Made by a program: the position numbers and the translations under genes. This document shows, one piece after another, positions 1 through 12,600 of a stretch of DNA of 64,000 nucleotides. Source of the DNA: Morella rubra. Its lineage: Eukaryota; Streptophyta; Magnoliopsida; Fagales; Myricaceae. The notes beneath the pieces are model-generated. The model did no database searches, was not told where the DNA came from, and worked only from the letters and a program-made list of their open reading frames with translations. Position 1 is the stretch's first letter; every line of letters begins with the position of its first letter. The stretch spans positions 30,671,610 to 30,735,609 of the forward strand of contig CM025850.1 of assembly GCA_003952965.2 (NCBI GenBank), read 5' to 3'.

Positions 1-216
1 CTGTTTTCCCTTTGTAGACTCTCTTTTCCTCGTAGTGCCATCATTGGATCACTTCTCTGTTTTGGGAGCAGTGTCTGATTCACTGTTGCTTCCACGCCTT
101 TTTCTTGTTTACTCAGCTGTGTGCACGCACGCGTGCATCAAGCGTTCAATAAAATGCGATAATAGAATGTCACTTCCTGGTTAACTTTTTCGTTTGTGGT
201 TATTTGAAAAATGTAG

Positions 217-695
217 CTCAAGGCTTTGAAATATGGAGCTGCTCCAATACCAGTAATGCCCACTGATGCTGTACCCAGGTGACTGATAGAGAAGTGGATG
301 TATATAGCTGTCTTTTTCCTTTTAACAAGAGAAAGTAAAATTCATACTCCGGAAATGACTTGACAGGCACTTTGTAGATCATGACTATGACAGCACTAAA
401 TTTGCCCAGTTCATCAATTCTGGCTTTGGGAGAATGTCCTTAAGCCAAGCCCTGGATGAAATTGTATGAATTTACTCATCCCAAAGTTCTTTCACCCCCT
501 CCAATTACTGGACATTGATTTATCTTGCTGAAAGGTACGGACGTTTTTGAGCATTGTTTTCTTGTTTGTCTGTAGGAGAACAACCCTGCTAGATGGAGGC
601 GAAAAATAATGGACGCAATGAAAATGGACTTTTCCTGGGATGCTGAGTGCTGTGACGTGCACGTTTCTGCCTATACAGCCATTAAGAATTTATAA
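217..695 (+). CDS. SS5: Starch synthase 5-like protein, last three exons (partial, starts upstream of the window)
   Basis: Three exons join in phase: 217-278, 367-463 and 576-695, giving 92 codons and a TAA stop. The first carries LKALKYGAAPIPV, which fits the (L)ALKYG(x)xPIV segment of the GT5 starch/glycogen synthase C-terminal domain. The last carries NNPARWRRKIMDAMKMDFSW, which fits the C-terminal helix of that family. The KTGGL motif of active starch synthases is absent where it would be expected. This agrees with what is known of SS5, a plastid protein related to SS4 that is thought to help start starch granules without normal catalysis. The next gene downstream is a Spinster-like transporter, as beside SS5 (AT5G65685) in Arabidopsis, which supports the assignment. 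The N-terminal part and most of the glycosyltransferase fold lie outside the window, so another GT5 member cannot be excluded. Confidence 0.72.
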
Positions 696-2851
696 AGTAG
701 GATTACTGTATACATGTACGTGACAATTTGAGTGGCATTGAATTCCACGTATACTGAAGTTGATAATAATAATTTGTACACAAAGAAACCCCCTCCCTCC
801 TCCCCTTCCCTCTCTAATGGTTTGCAAATAACAAAACAAATCGTATAAGAAATTCATATGGAAAGTAATAAAAAACCTTCAATAGCCCATAAATGGGAAT
901 GAAAGGATAGTTACAGGGGAAGGACATTTTTGGGCTATTGTAAGATTCATTTTTATTGTTACTTTTTATTGATACCATTTTAAATAAACATTGATCTTGA
1001 ATTTACCTTCTCTCTCTTTCTTTTCTTTCTGGTATCTATAAATTATTCATCTAGAATTGATTCAGAATATGTTAGAAGTTCTCCTAACATGGTATGATTT
1101 TGTTCCTTCTTTTGGTTGGGAAAAATACATGCTAACCCAGTAACCCTTGCTTCTTTCGATTTTTAAAATGAGAAAGTCTATATTTTTAAATGAGTTGCCC
1201 TTGGAAAAGAGGGCTTGTTCCAAATACTGCCTAAAAAATGATAATTTTAAAATAAAGACTTAAGTGCGTTGCAGATCTATATGGTTTCAACTTATGCATT
1301 TAAAAATGTACGTTTGTTTTGCAAAAGTATTCTATATGATGAATACAAAAAATTCACAAAATGAACATTCAAAACATAAAAAAAATCTTACACAAATATT
1401 AATACCTTTAACACAAACTCTAATAATTTTTCACATAAATTTTAATACCTTTTCAAAAAAAAATTTAACATATTTTCTCTCTTTATACTTTTTCACTAAA
1501 CTGCAATATTTTTTGATTAAACAATTATATCAAATTATTTCTTTATACACATTTTTATAAACTCTAATAAAAATTAAATATCTTTAAAATTTTCACCAAT
1601 TTTTACATAAAAACGTATAAAACTAAAATCTATATAAATATTCATAATTCTATCAAAAATTCTAAAATCTTACAATTTTTTTATAAAAAGTTCCCACATG
1701 TACACATGATCAAAATAATAAGATACAAAATATAAAACAATTGATAAAATGAATAATAGTAATATAAAACAGTTTAAAAAAACATTTAAATAAAATTATC
1801 AGCATTAGGATTGAAAATAAAAATAAAAATAATAAAAAAAATAACAATAATAGGGATGTAAAGGGAAAAAATAAAAATAAAAACTATACTAAAGAATAGA
1901 AAAAAAGTTAAATTAACACCCAAATAAATATATTAATTAGATAAGATAGATAAAAGTATAAAAAATATGTAATAGATCTAAAAAAGATATACTAAAAAAT
2001 GCTTCAAAGAGAAATACGAAAAAAAAATCAATCTAAAAATAAAAGATACAACCCTAGAAAAATTATGTAAACAACCAATAATTATATAATATAATCCGAC
2101 TTATAATAAAAAAATGAAGAAAAAAATTCAACCGAAGTAAAAAAATATTTGTCCCTTTATATCGTTTTATTGCTTTGTTGGTGGTTATGTAACTTTTTTT
2201 TTCAATTTTTATATTATTATATATTATTTAAAAAAATTTTTTATTATATTATATTTTTATTATTTTGTATATAGGTGATGTAGCTTTTTTTTTTTAAAGT
2301 TTTATCCTGTTATATTGTTATTTTTATAGTTTTCTTTAATTTATTTTCATATTTTATTATATTTTTATAACTATTTTATACACGTAATGCGTTTTGATTG
2401 GTAGTTATTTGACTTTCAAAAGCTGAAAATCAGTAATTATAAGAGAAATTGGACAGATATATTTGTTAAAAGTCGAAATCATGGGTGTTTGAAAAAATGA
2501 AGAGAGAGAGTATTTTTTATGAGAATATTTCTAACATTTTTTTTCATATAAGCCCTCTAATTCATTTTTGCAAAATTTGAACTTCCCCATTTGTTAAAAG
2601 TGTTCCTAATCAAATTCTTTTTGAAAAAAAAATAAAAAATGTGTTATATGATTGGTCATACAATTGTGGTTATGTATATATTTTTTTATGCAATATCCTT
2701 AACTCAATGTATAAGAAGATTAGCTCAACTAACTTTTTTTTTCATAGACGAGTAATTGATGAAATTACAAATGAAGTTGGCATTACCAATTTTTTTTCTT
2801 TTGTTTGTAAGAGAGGGTATAAAATATATAGGGGGTGGTTGAATACGTCTT
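696..2851. other. SS5 3' flank and AT-rich intergenic DNA
   Basis: The first few hundred bases are probably the 3' untranslated region. From about 1260 to 2640 the sequence is extremely AT-rich, with runs of A and T and many short AAAATTTT-like words. The open frames here (for example 1264-1560) are low-complexity and not credible proteins. I see no gene. Confidence 0.5.
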
Positions 2852-3170
2852 AGGAAAAAATATATTTTTTACCCCCAATTATTAAGGTTATGACACTTTA
2901 CACTCACTATCGTTAATTTGGACAAAATTACTATTTTTGTTCAATGAAATAACAAATTTATTATAATAGAAAATATGATTATAAAAAAAATTACGAGAGT
3001 AAAAATGTCATTTTACTGAAAAATAATAACAATTTTCGTCTAAATTAACGGTAGGAGATACAAAAAGTAAACAGTTGGTAGTTGAGAGGTAAAATGTAAC
3101 GAAATTGATAATCTGAAATACAAAGTGTCAGAATCTCAATAATAGGAAGCGAAAAATGTATTTAATCCTT
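2852..3170. mobile_element. MITE-like palindromic element
   Basis: The left end (GGAAAAAATATATTTTTTAC) and the reverse complement of the right end are similar. Both ends then run into TTATTRAG followed by TGACACTTT. The inside mirrors itself around an AT-rich centre and has no coding capacity. Its ends and the recurring 'gacacttt...cac' words resemble the elements at 16387, 31237 and 59034, so I place it in the same loose family. Confidence 0.5.
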
Positions 3171-3612
3171 CTTATTTATCTTATGTATAACGGTGTTTGA
3201 TTATTAAAATTTTAGGGTGATTAAAATTTTGAAAATGATAGTTTGAGAAAAAGTGGAGATAGTTGATGAAAATCGATTAAAAAAAATTAAAGATAGTTTT
3301 ATATAAATTTGTAAAAAAATAAAAAGAAAAAAAATGAATATTATAATAATAACAAAAGAGTGATTATTTTATAATTTATTTGAATGATACTCAAAATTTT
3401 CGCAATCAAATACAAAATAAAAAACATAGGCGAGAACGGTCGTTGGAGGAACGGAGACTTTGGAAGATGCTTGCGTAATAAAGTGAAAAATTATTTCTGA
3501 AGCCAGCTCTCTGGAGCGAAATTATAATCGAACAGGTATCGTTCTCCGTAGACCATCCAAGAATCAAAGCCTTCAGAAGCTTAGAAGCTACTGCCACAGA
3601 AAGCACGAAGAA

Positions 3613-6600
3613 ATGGCGAAGAGTACGACAGAAGACTCAGCTTCCAGACTCTCATCACTAAATTCATGGTTCACGCCTAAAAGGTACCTCCACCGCACTT
3701 CTCTTTTTTATCCATATTTTCAACAATTGTATTTTGATGTCGTCTTTTGGAAAGTTCTGAGGTTGCTATCGATTTCCATGGTTTCTTTGAAGTGGTGCGT
3801 GTTTTTTCTTTTTTTAAGTTTTGCTTTGTTTAAGGTGATGTTTAGCCGGCAAAAAAATTTAAGATTTTTATGTTTGGAAATTTTTTTGAGAGTTTATGGG
3901 TAAAAAATTGGTGAAAAAATTTAAGAATATTTGATTGTAAAATGATTTTTATTGCACTTTGTTAAAAAGTAAAGGAGAGAGAGATTTGATGAAATTTTTT
4001 AATGTAAAAGTAATAGGAGATGTAATATTTGATGTATTTTTTATGAAAAAATATTGAAATTAGGTGTGAAAAATTGTGTGAAGATTTTAAGATTTTGATG
4101 TTTGGGTATACAAATTTATACTTTTTGAAAAATTTTGTTAAAAAGTTAAAAACTTTTTTTTATCCAAGCATCACTTAAGCTCAATACCAATACATTACTT
4201 GTTAGCATTGACTTTTCATAAATAAGTCTTATTTTTGGTGTACAATTTTGAACTAACTTGTCTTGTGGTTCATTTTTTTTAGATATATGAGTCTTTGTTA
4301 ACCCATTAACGGGACGGGTTGGGATAGGCTGGCAATACACACCCCATCCCAACCCGATGTCAATGACTCAATTCTTGTTTAGTGGGCTAAAGTTTGGTGG
4401 ACGAGAGAATCCATATATCTTAAAAATGAATCACAGAGACGACCCATTCTAAGTTGTATCCCAAAGACCGATCTTTAAAAAATCAATACCACAGACATTG
4501 AATCTGTAATTAAGTCTTGTTTTTATGTAATCTGAGGGGGAATGTTGGAGCTGGGTTGAATATTTGCATCTCTGGTATTTAAATTGTCAAGTGCTTTAGG
4601 GAAACTATAAATTGCTTCGTCTGGTCACTGACAAATAATGGAAAAAAGGGGGACAAAAGTGTTTTGTCAATGATTTCCCGAGGCTCGTGTGGTAGTTGTG
4701 GAACTTCCACAGTTTTCTTTTTGTTTCCCTGTGACTACCGAGCAACGGTACTGGAGTGACTCATTGAGGAGTGAATTCTCTTAAACCATGCTTAGTTTTG
4801 AGGAATGCAAGTTATGTGATGATTGAGAACCAATCAGCATACTTGGTTATTGTAAGCTATATATCAATTTTCCAGATTGCACAAAGAAGCTTTTGGTTGA
4901 TTAAATAGAGTTATTCTCATGCAATTGATATGTAGGAAGGATGAATTACTGGCTGGGTTTGTAATATAAACATTTAATCATCTGAAACTAACTGTTTGCA
5001 TAGAAAGGGAAGCTGTATGTTGAGTATAATTTTAAGATATGGTTCTTGGATCATGAATTAAACTTGATTGTGGTTTTATTAGTAGTTGGGTTTAAAGGTT
5101 ACCTTGGATTGTAATGTTAGCTGAAGGGAAGCTCTAATGTATTTCAATCTCAGTTTTAATTTTTGGGTATTTCATCCTCAGTTTTATTTGTAAAAAGGGG
5201 ATGAAATTTTAGTGGTTGCTGGCTTGTGAATATGATGAAGGATTTATTTTTATGTACAGGTTACTTATGATGTTCTGCCTAATTAACCTGATAAATTACG
5301 TCGATCGAGGAGCAATAGCAAGCAATGGTGTAAATGGTAGTCTTGGGACTTGCACGGAGAGTGGCATTTGTACTTCGGGTAGTGGAATACAGTAAGATTT
5401 ACAGAATGATTTTGTTTGATTGGGTATACGAGTTTACCAATTATGAACTTGATTGCTATACCAGATATATTGTTCTTGCTAAGAGTTTCACTTCCATGAA
5501 TTGTCTGTAGAGATAGTCTATGTCCATCTTCACAGAGTGAGTTTCATCCTTCATGTCATGCTATTTTCATGTAATACCTCCCTACATCATTAATAACACT
5601 CGAAAGGCACAAGCAATCTATCAGATTTTAGAATCTCATTGTGATACTGAAGAATTTTGTCGTACTAAATGACTATGAAAGGAAATTCTAAAAGTAAACT
5701 CTAGGGATAATTTTGAAAGGATGTTTTGGAACTTCATATTCCTAGAAGGCTATTGCATTAGTGGTTTAGGTAACAAAGACAATGATCTCTGACTCTAGTG
5801 CACCTCCTCCACTGATAAAGAAGGGGTTCAGGGTCTGTATTCAGGATCCGCTAAAAGGAAGGGGAAGAAAAGCCCATGAATATGTCGCCCTCTCCCTGCC
5901 ATACCTGCTCTCTCTTTTAATGTATACCTGTTCTTCCTCTCTTGAGCTCACAGAGGCACATGTTTGTGTCCAATGGACTCCAGCAAGAGACAGCAATCCT
6001 ATTCTGAAAAATGCAATCCCAACACAGTGAAGTTTGTGTATTACTTGGAATGTAGACCGGCACATTCTATCTTTTCTATCTTATGAGATTTAAAGATTGG
6101 CGTTTGTTCAGGTCTCTTACTTGGAATGCAGATGTGCACATTCGTATGCCAAAACATGAATTGTCTTTTGTGATCTATATGATGCTGCCATTTTATCAAT
6201 ATAATGTTGCTTTTCTTTATAAAATACTAGATGTATCTGTGGGGTATTAACATTTGTGTGTTGAGTTTAGTGTTCCTCCTCCTTATTGGATTTGTGCTTG
6301 CTACATGTGCATATCAAACCGCATACCTGCACAATTTTGACAAGTAGTTGAGGCATGATTTTGTATAGCTTTTGCTTCTTAAAAATTCTTGGTCTATTTC
6401 ATTGGCTTCACATGTCATGATTCTTGCAGGGGGGATTTTAACTTAAACAATTTCCAGGATGGTGTTCTATCTTCTGCATTTATGGTTGGACTTTTTGTGG
6501 CTTCTCCAATATTTGCATCCTTGGCGAAGAGGTGAAAATCTTCTTTAGTGCACGAGTTGCTCACTTGTCCATGATATATGGTTTTGACTGTCAAGATGAT

Positions 6601-9600
6601 AATCTTAAATATTTAGATCATAGCCCCTATAGATCTGCTAATATCTTATCCTTCACCCGTTGGTATTGAAGTTCTTATACGTCATAAATATTTTGCATGC
6701 AGCCACAATCCTTTTAGGCTTATTGGAGTTGGGTTATCTGTATGGACATTCGCTGTAGCTGGGTGTGCTAGTTCATTTGATTTTTGGTCCATTGCAATAT
6801 GCCGAATGTAAGTCTAACAAAATTGTTGCTTTTGAAAATGTATTTTTTCAGTGCTTTTATCAATTTCTTGTACTAGATTAGGAATTTTAACATGGATGTT
6901 ATTTCTCAAGGCTGGTTGGGGTCGGAGAAGCTTCTTTCATAAGTCTTGCTGCTCCTTTTATAGATGATAAGGCCCCTGCTGCTCAGGTTTGTTCATTCGT
7001 TGCTTCTTCTTTTTTGATTTTTTTTACTCTAGTATTTGACCTCTGGAATATTGTATTCTATTTTTTTCCATGCTGATTTTGCAATTGACACCATATGGCT
7101 CTGTGTTATGGTATCAGAAAACAGCATGGCTTGCAACTTTTTACATGTGTATACCAACTGGAGTCGCTCTAGGCTATGTTTATGAGTGGACTCGTAAGTT
7201 TTCCAAATCTAGTTAATCTTCTGATACTATTGTCAACTAGGATATCTCTTTTTGGTAGAAATTTTGTGGAAGCTGTTTCATGATTCTTGCAGGGGGGATT
7301 TTAACTTAAACAATTTCCAGGATGGTGTTCTAATTTATGGTTGGACTTAATATTTGCATCCTTGGCGAAGAGGTGAAAATCTTCTTTAGTGCTTGCTCAC
7401 TTGGATATATGCTGTCAAGATGATAATCTTACATAGCCCCTATAGATCTGCTAATATCTTATCCTTCTTGGTATTCTTATACGTCATAAATATTTTGCAT
7501 GCAGTGTTATTGAGTTGGGTTATCTGTATGGACATTCGCTGTATCTAGTTCATTTGATTTTTGGTCCATTGCAATATGCTGTAAGTCTAACAAAATTGTT
7601 GCTTTTGAAAATGTATTTTTTCAGTGCTTTTATCAATTTCTTGTACTAGATTAGGAATTTTAACATGGATGTTATTTCTCAAGGAGAAGCTTCTTTCATA
7701 AGTCTTGCTGCTCCTTTTATAGATGATAAGGCCCCTGCTGCTCAGGTTTGTTCATTCGTTGCTTCTTCTTTTTTGATTTTTTTTACTCTAGTATTTGACC
7801 TCTGGAATATTGTATTCTATTTTTTTCCATGCTGATTTTGCAATTGACACCATATGGCTCTGTGTTATGGTATCAGAAAACAGCATGGCTTGCAACTTTT
7901 TACATGTGTATACCAACTGGAGTCGCTCTAGGCTATGTTTATGGTGGACTCGTAAGTTTTCCAAATCTAGTTAATCTTCTGATACTATTGTCAACTAGGA
8001 TTCTCTTTTTGGTGAAAGTGGAAGCTGTTTCCTTTTGTGAAGCTTAACAAAAATTTCCTTTGGATGCTACACAGTGTTGTTTATTCTTTTTCAAATATGG
8101 GTGTGATTTTTGTTAATATCCTTGAAGTGCTACACCTTGTCGACTAATCAGTTTTGGAGGAGATGATTATAACCATGGTGTTCAAGACAAATGTTACAAG
8201 TGGTACTTAACCCAACACCTTAAGGCATGAACTGACAACAACAATGCACCACCCCAATGGTGCTTTATCTAAATTTCCTGCAAAATTTTGTTGGTGTTTC
8301 ATCACACCACTGCTGCATTGAGCTCCCTACTCCAAAGAGTCCTGCTGGCTTGCTGTTTGTGTTTCACTGAAGGGCGTCCCCACCCCCGTTTTTTCTTTCA
8401 GCTTCCTTTATCTTGCAATCAGCCAAAAGAAAGAGAAACATAGTCATGTTTTCTCCAGCAAGCTCCGTATATTAGTTCTCCCTTCTGTTGAAGGTTCTTC
8501 AAGGACTCCAAATGGCATTTAGCCACTCTTGGGTTTCTGACTATATTTCCTACCCTATTCCTGTTAGGATGACGGGTAGTTTTCTGCTATTTGTCCAGTT
8601 AGTGTCAACTGATTTTCACTATCATTTATTAAACTGGGGAAGCTTCATTAATTAATGATATTTTGGTGTTTGTAACCACTTTGAAAAGCTCCAAGAGTCT
8701 GCCTGTCTTCGTCTCTTTGGATGTGTTAAATTTGTCAGCTGTTATAAGCACTCAATTTGTGTCTTGGCTGAGTTAGTGGAATTCTCTGTTGATTTTACTC
8801 TGGAGATTTGTGATGATAAAAAGCTTGTGTGTTTGCTTATTTTTCAGGTCGGATACTATTTGAATTGGCGGTATGCATTCTTTGGAGAGGCATTTTTTAT
8901 GCTTCCCTTTGCTATTTGGGGTTTTCTAATGAAGCCTTTGGAATTAAAAGGTCCTTCTTGAATGCTTCGTTTTTGTTTACTAAGTTGATTGTGTTTGATC
9001 CCACATACTTTTCTTTAACCTGGTATGAACTGATAACCACAGGTTTTGCTCCTGTTAATTCAAAAGAAGTATCAACAAATAGTAAAACCGTTCCTCATGC
9101 AATGGAAGGTATTGCATGCTTTGTTGTAGCTATATCTATGAGTTTTTGTCTATTTATTTTTGTTCGAACTAGTTGTGATTTCAATCTGGAACCATTTCGG
9201 GATTGTGAACGACTCTTTTTGGGGAAAACCTATAGGATTGTTATTAGTCTGATTATTTAAGGGCAGGGGTAAAGTTAAGGGGGCCTACTGGCCTAGTGTT
9301 GGCTGTGACACTCCCCGCCCCTCCAAAACCAAGAAAGAAAATGTAATTTCAGGCTTTGTTTTTCTTATTTTTGCATAGAAGCCCCCCCAATAATTTAAAT
9401 ACATGAAGATTCAATTTTGAAACGGACCAGTGCCTTCCATATCCAACCCCCCCTTATTTAAGCACTCCTACTTGATGGATAAACGACCATAAGAACTCTG
9501 CAGTATACCTATCTGTAAAATTGGTGATCTTATGTATCCGCTCACATTATGGTATAGAGTGCAAGGTTCTTCAAAGTATTTTGCCATCTCTATGGATATT

Positions 9601-12600
9601 CATGAAGGACAATTAAAGATGATGTAGGCAATGTGCAAACTCATCTTTTCACACTTCGATGCTGGACTGGGATTGGCATATTGCTTCCCATTTCGAGTCT
9701 GGTGTGAATCATGTTTCAATGAAGGACAAAGACGAATGCACATATTCTTTCAGTTTGTAAGAGCTATTTTCTGTATTGTCTAAAAGATCTTGTCTGATTT
9801 TTCCCTATTTATTACATGCTTGAGTGACAGTTAGGGTTGTGCAGATCTATTGTTGTTTTCCTTGTTCTTCATAATTGCTTCTTGTACCCAATTATGTGCA
9901 GTTTTGGTATCCAAATTCTCTCTCTTTCTATCTATTGGTGATTCCACATCTTGATATTTGGATATCATTCCAAATTCGTACCACAATGCTATGCTTCTTG
10001 ACTCCTCAGATATTTGTATTGCTAAAAGTATAAATGCATTCCTTTAATGGCTTATGATGTCATTTTTTTGCTAATTTGTTCAATTTGCTCCCTAGAAATT
10101 TTCATTTTGCATTTCATGTAACCCCTCCATTGTATTCTATTCTGTGTCACATAAGGTCACCCTTGACCACCCATTCCGTGTCACATAAGGTCACATTGAC
10201 CCCCAATATGAAATCGTTCTATTACCTTTCTTATTGTTTGGTTTTACATTCTTCCATCTTTCACCCCATCACAGCCTCAACTGGATGCTGCCTGGCTGCT
10301 GGCACCGCTGCCTCCACATTCATAATCCCCTTGTCCCACTTCCAACCTTTAATACCTCTTCAAGTGTGTCAGGAAATTCATATCTAAACTCCATGAAACC
10401 CGACCACGCAACATGGAAACATCAATGTGGCTCAGTGGTCACTTAAATCTTCACCTTCTTTATGCAAGTACTCTCCCATACTCAACTCCACGAAACTGAC
10501 AAACCAAGTTATAGAGGGTTTTTAATAGGAGAGCACAGCATAGAATTGACACCTAACTAAAAAGTGTATGACCATTATGCTACTACTAGCCTGTATCTGC
10601 TTCACCTCCCTTTCTCCCTTATTATTTACTCTTCTTTAACACACAATTTTTCATCAAACTGGCATCGTCTGGAGGTCTTATGTAGTTCATGTGCCACTAG
10701 AGGACTCATATTGACAGACGTGAATGGAAGGGCTTTATTGTGTGCAATTTGGAACTCCAAGGAGTATTCACCAAATTAAAATAGAGAGACCATTGCAGCG
10801 CACATGGTTTTTAAGGGACCAATTTGGACTTTAGCCTGAAAAATTTCAATCCTAAAAATGTTCATTGTTTGTTTCTTTTGATTCGAGGTTCTTTTGCACA
10901 GTAATAATATTTCCCAATTGTAGATTCAAAGGTCTCAGATTCAGATAGTTCTGTTGTGCTTCTAGATGAAGGTATCAGTGCTCAAGCCTTTAACAAAGCT
11001 TCCAAGTAAGTGGCTCTTGCATCCATGTTCTCCATGTCTCTTATATTGTTACATATGATTTACATATACTTGCAGTTGCTAACAATGAGCAAAATCGAAC
11101 AGTGTCTCTTTAAAGAAACATTTATAGATAGTCAACAGAAAAAGGGTAAGTACTGTAATCTTATCCAAATCCGTGGGAGAGTTCAAAACAAGAGTTTGGT
11201 AGAAGAAAGACAAACAAACCCCTGCAAAAAAGATCTAAGAACCAAGTACACATTCCTGCTCACTGACCACTCTTCTAGTTGTAACACACCCGTGTTTTTT
11301 TTTTCTTTTGAGGACAGTTGATATTGTAGGGTGCTAAAAACTAAACTGTATGAAAAAGAAAGACAATTGATTTGTTACTGCCCCTTTGAAAAGGAAACAA
11401 ACTAGATAACCCTTCAAAGAGGACTATGTGACACATCCATTTGCGAGTCGCGTATGCCCTATTGGTGGGGACTGAATGTTAGAGTCTCTATTTTAACACC
11501 TGTTTATAGACCACTCTTGTGGCCATTCTAAGTGAGTGTAACTGGTTAAATGTTTCTCAGGCTTGGACCAATAAGGTGGTTCATGACGTTTGTCTTGTAA
11601 ATTGCTATGCCTGGTGCACCATTACATTAGATACGAGTTTTTTGTGTTCTGTTTGTCTATTAAGTAACCCTTTTGATATCCTTGTGGCTCCAGAAATTTG
11701 TTGCAAAAAATGAATAAGAGCATACACATCTCCTTTATTTGATGTCCTCAATCTGATTGTCTCTTCTGCTTTGTATTTCAGGTCAAGCGAGGTATTCAAA
11801 ATTTTGGACGAGTTCTCTAGTTTTTCGAAAGACCTGAAAGTGCTTTTGCTCGATAAAGTCTATGTTGTTAATGCTTTAGGTACTTTTTCAACTCTAATTT
11901 TGTGCATAAGAACACATTTTTTTCCCTTCATTTCGGTGTACACTTAGAAAAGTATCAATTCAAAAATCGTGAAATTTTCATTGATCCTGATATCATTTTC
12001 ATACATATATGCATTATTGTTCACAATTCTTGTCATACTGAAATGAAATTGTGGTTACTTCTGTGATCATATTCCGTGCTAGGATAACTCTAAAGTTTCT
12101 GATGCGCTAGTGACTTTCAGGTTTCATATCATGGATTCTAAATACCTGTTTCTGTTTTTTTTTTTGGTTGGCAGGTTACATAGTATACAACTTTGTCCTT
12201 GGGGCGTACTCATATTGGGGGCCAAAGGCTGGTTATAGCATTTACCACATGGTATAGCTGTTTTTTTAACTTGCATTAATACTCTTTTGTCCAACATTTT
12301 CACCTATTAACATACCTCTTATCTCTGATGCAACCCTCATTTCTTTTTTACCTAAAATATGGTTTTGGCCTTTACTTGGAAGGAGTTAACCTTGAGGCTT
12401 TTTGCAGAATAATGCAGATTATTTCTTTGGAGGGATCACAATTGTTTGTGGAATTTTTGGGACGCTATCTGGAGGCCTCATCCTGGATCACATGAATGCT
12501 ACAATCTCTAATGCATTTAAGGTGCGTTATATTGCAGCTGAGGGACATGTCAGCCAAATGGCTTGTGAAGTTCATAATCATGCGTTCTTGTAATCCCAGT

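Noticed and set aside
1..180. Open frame at the left edge
   Set aside because: It does not continue the starch synthase frame in phase and looks like intron sequence.
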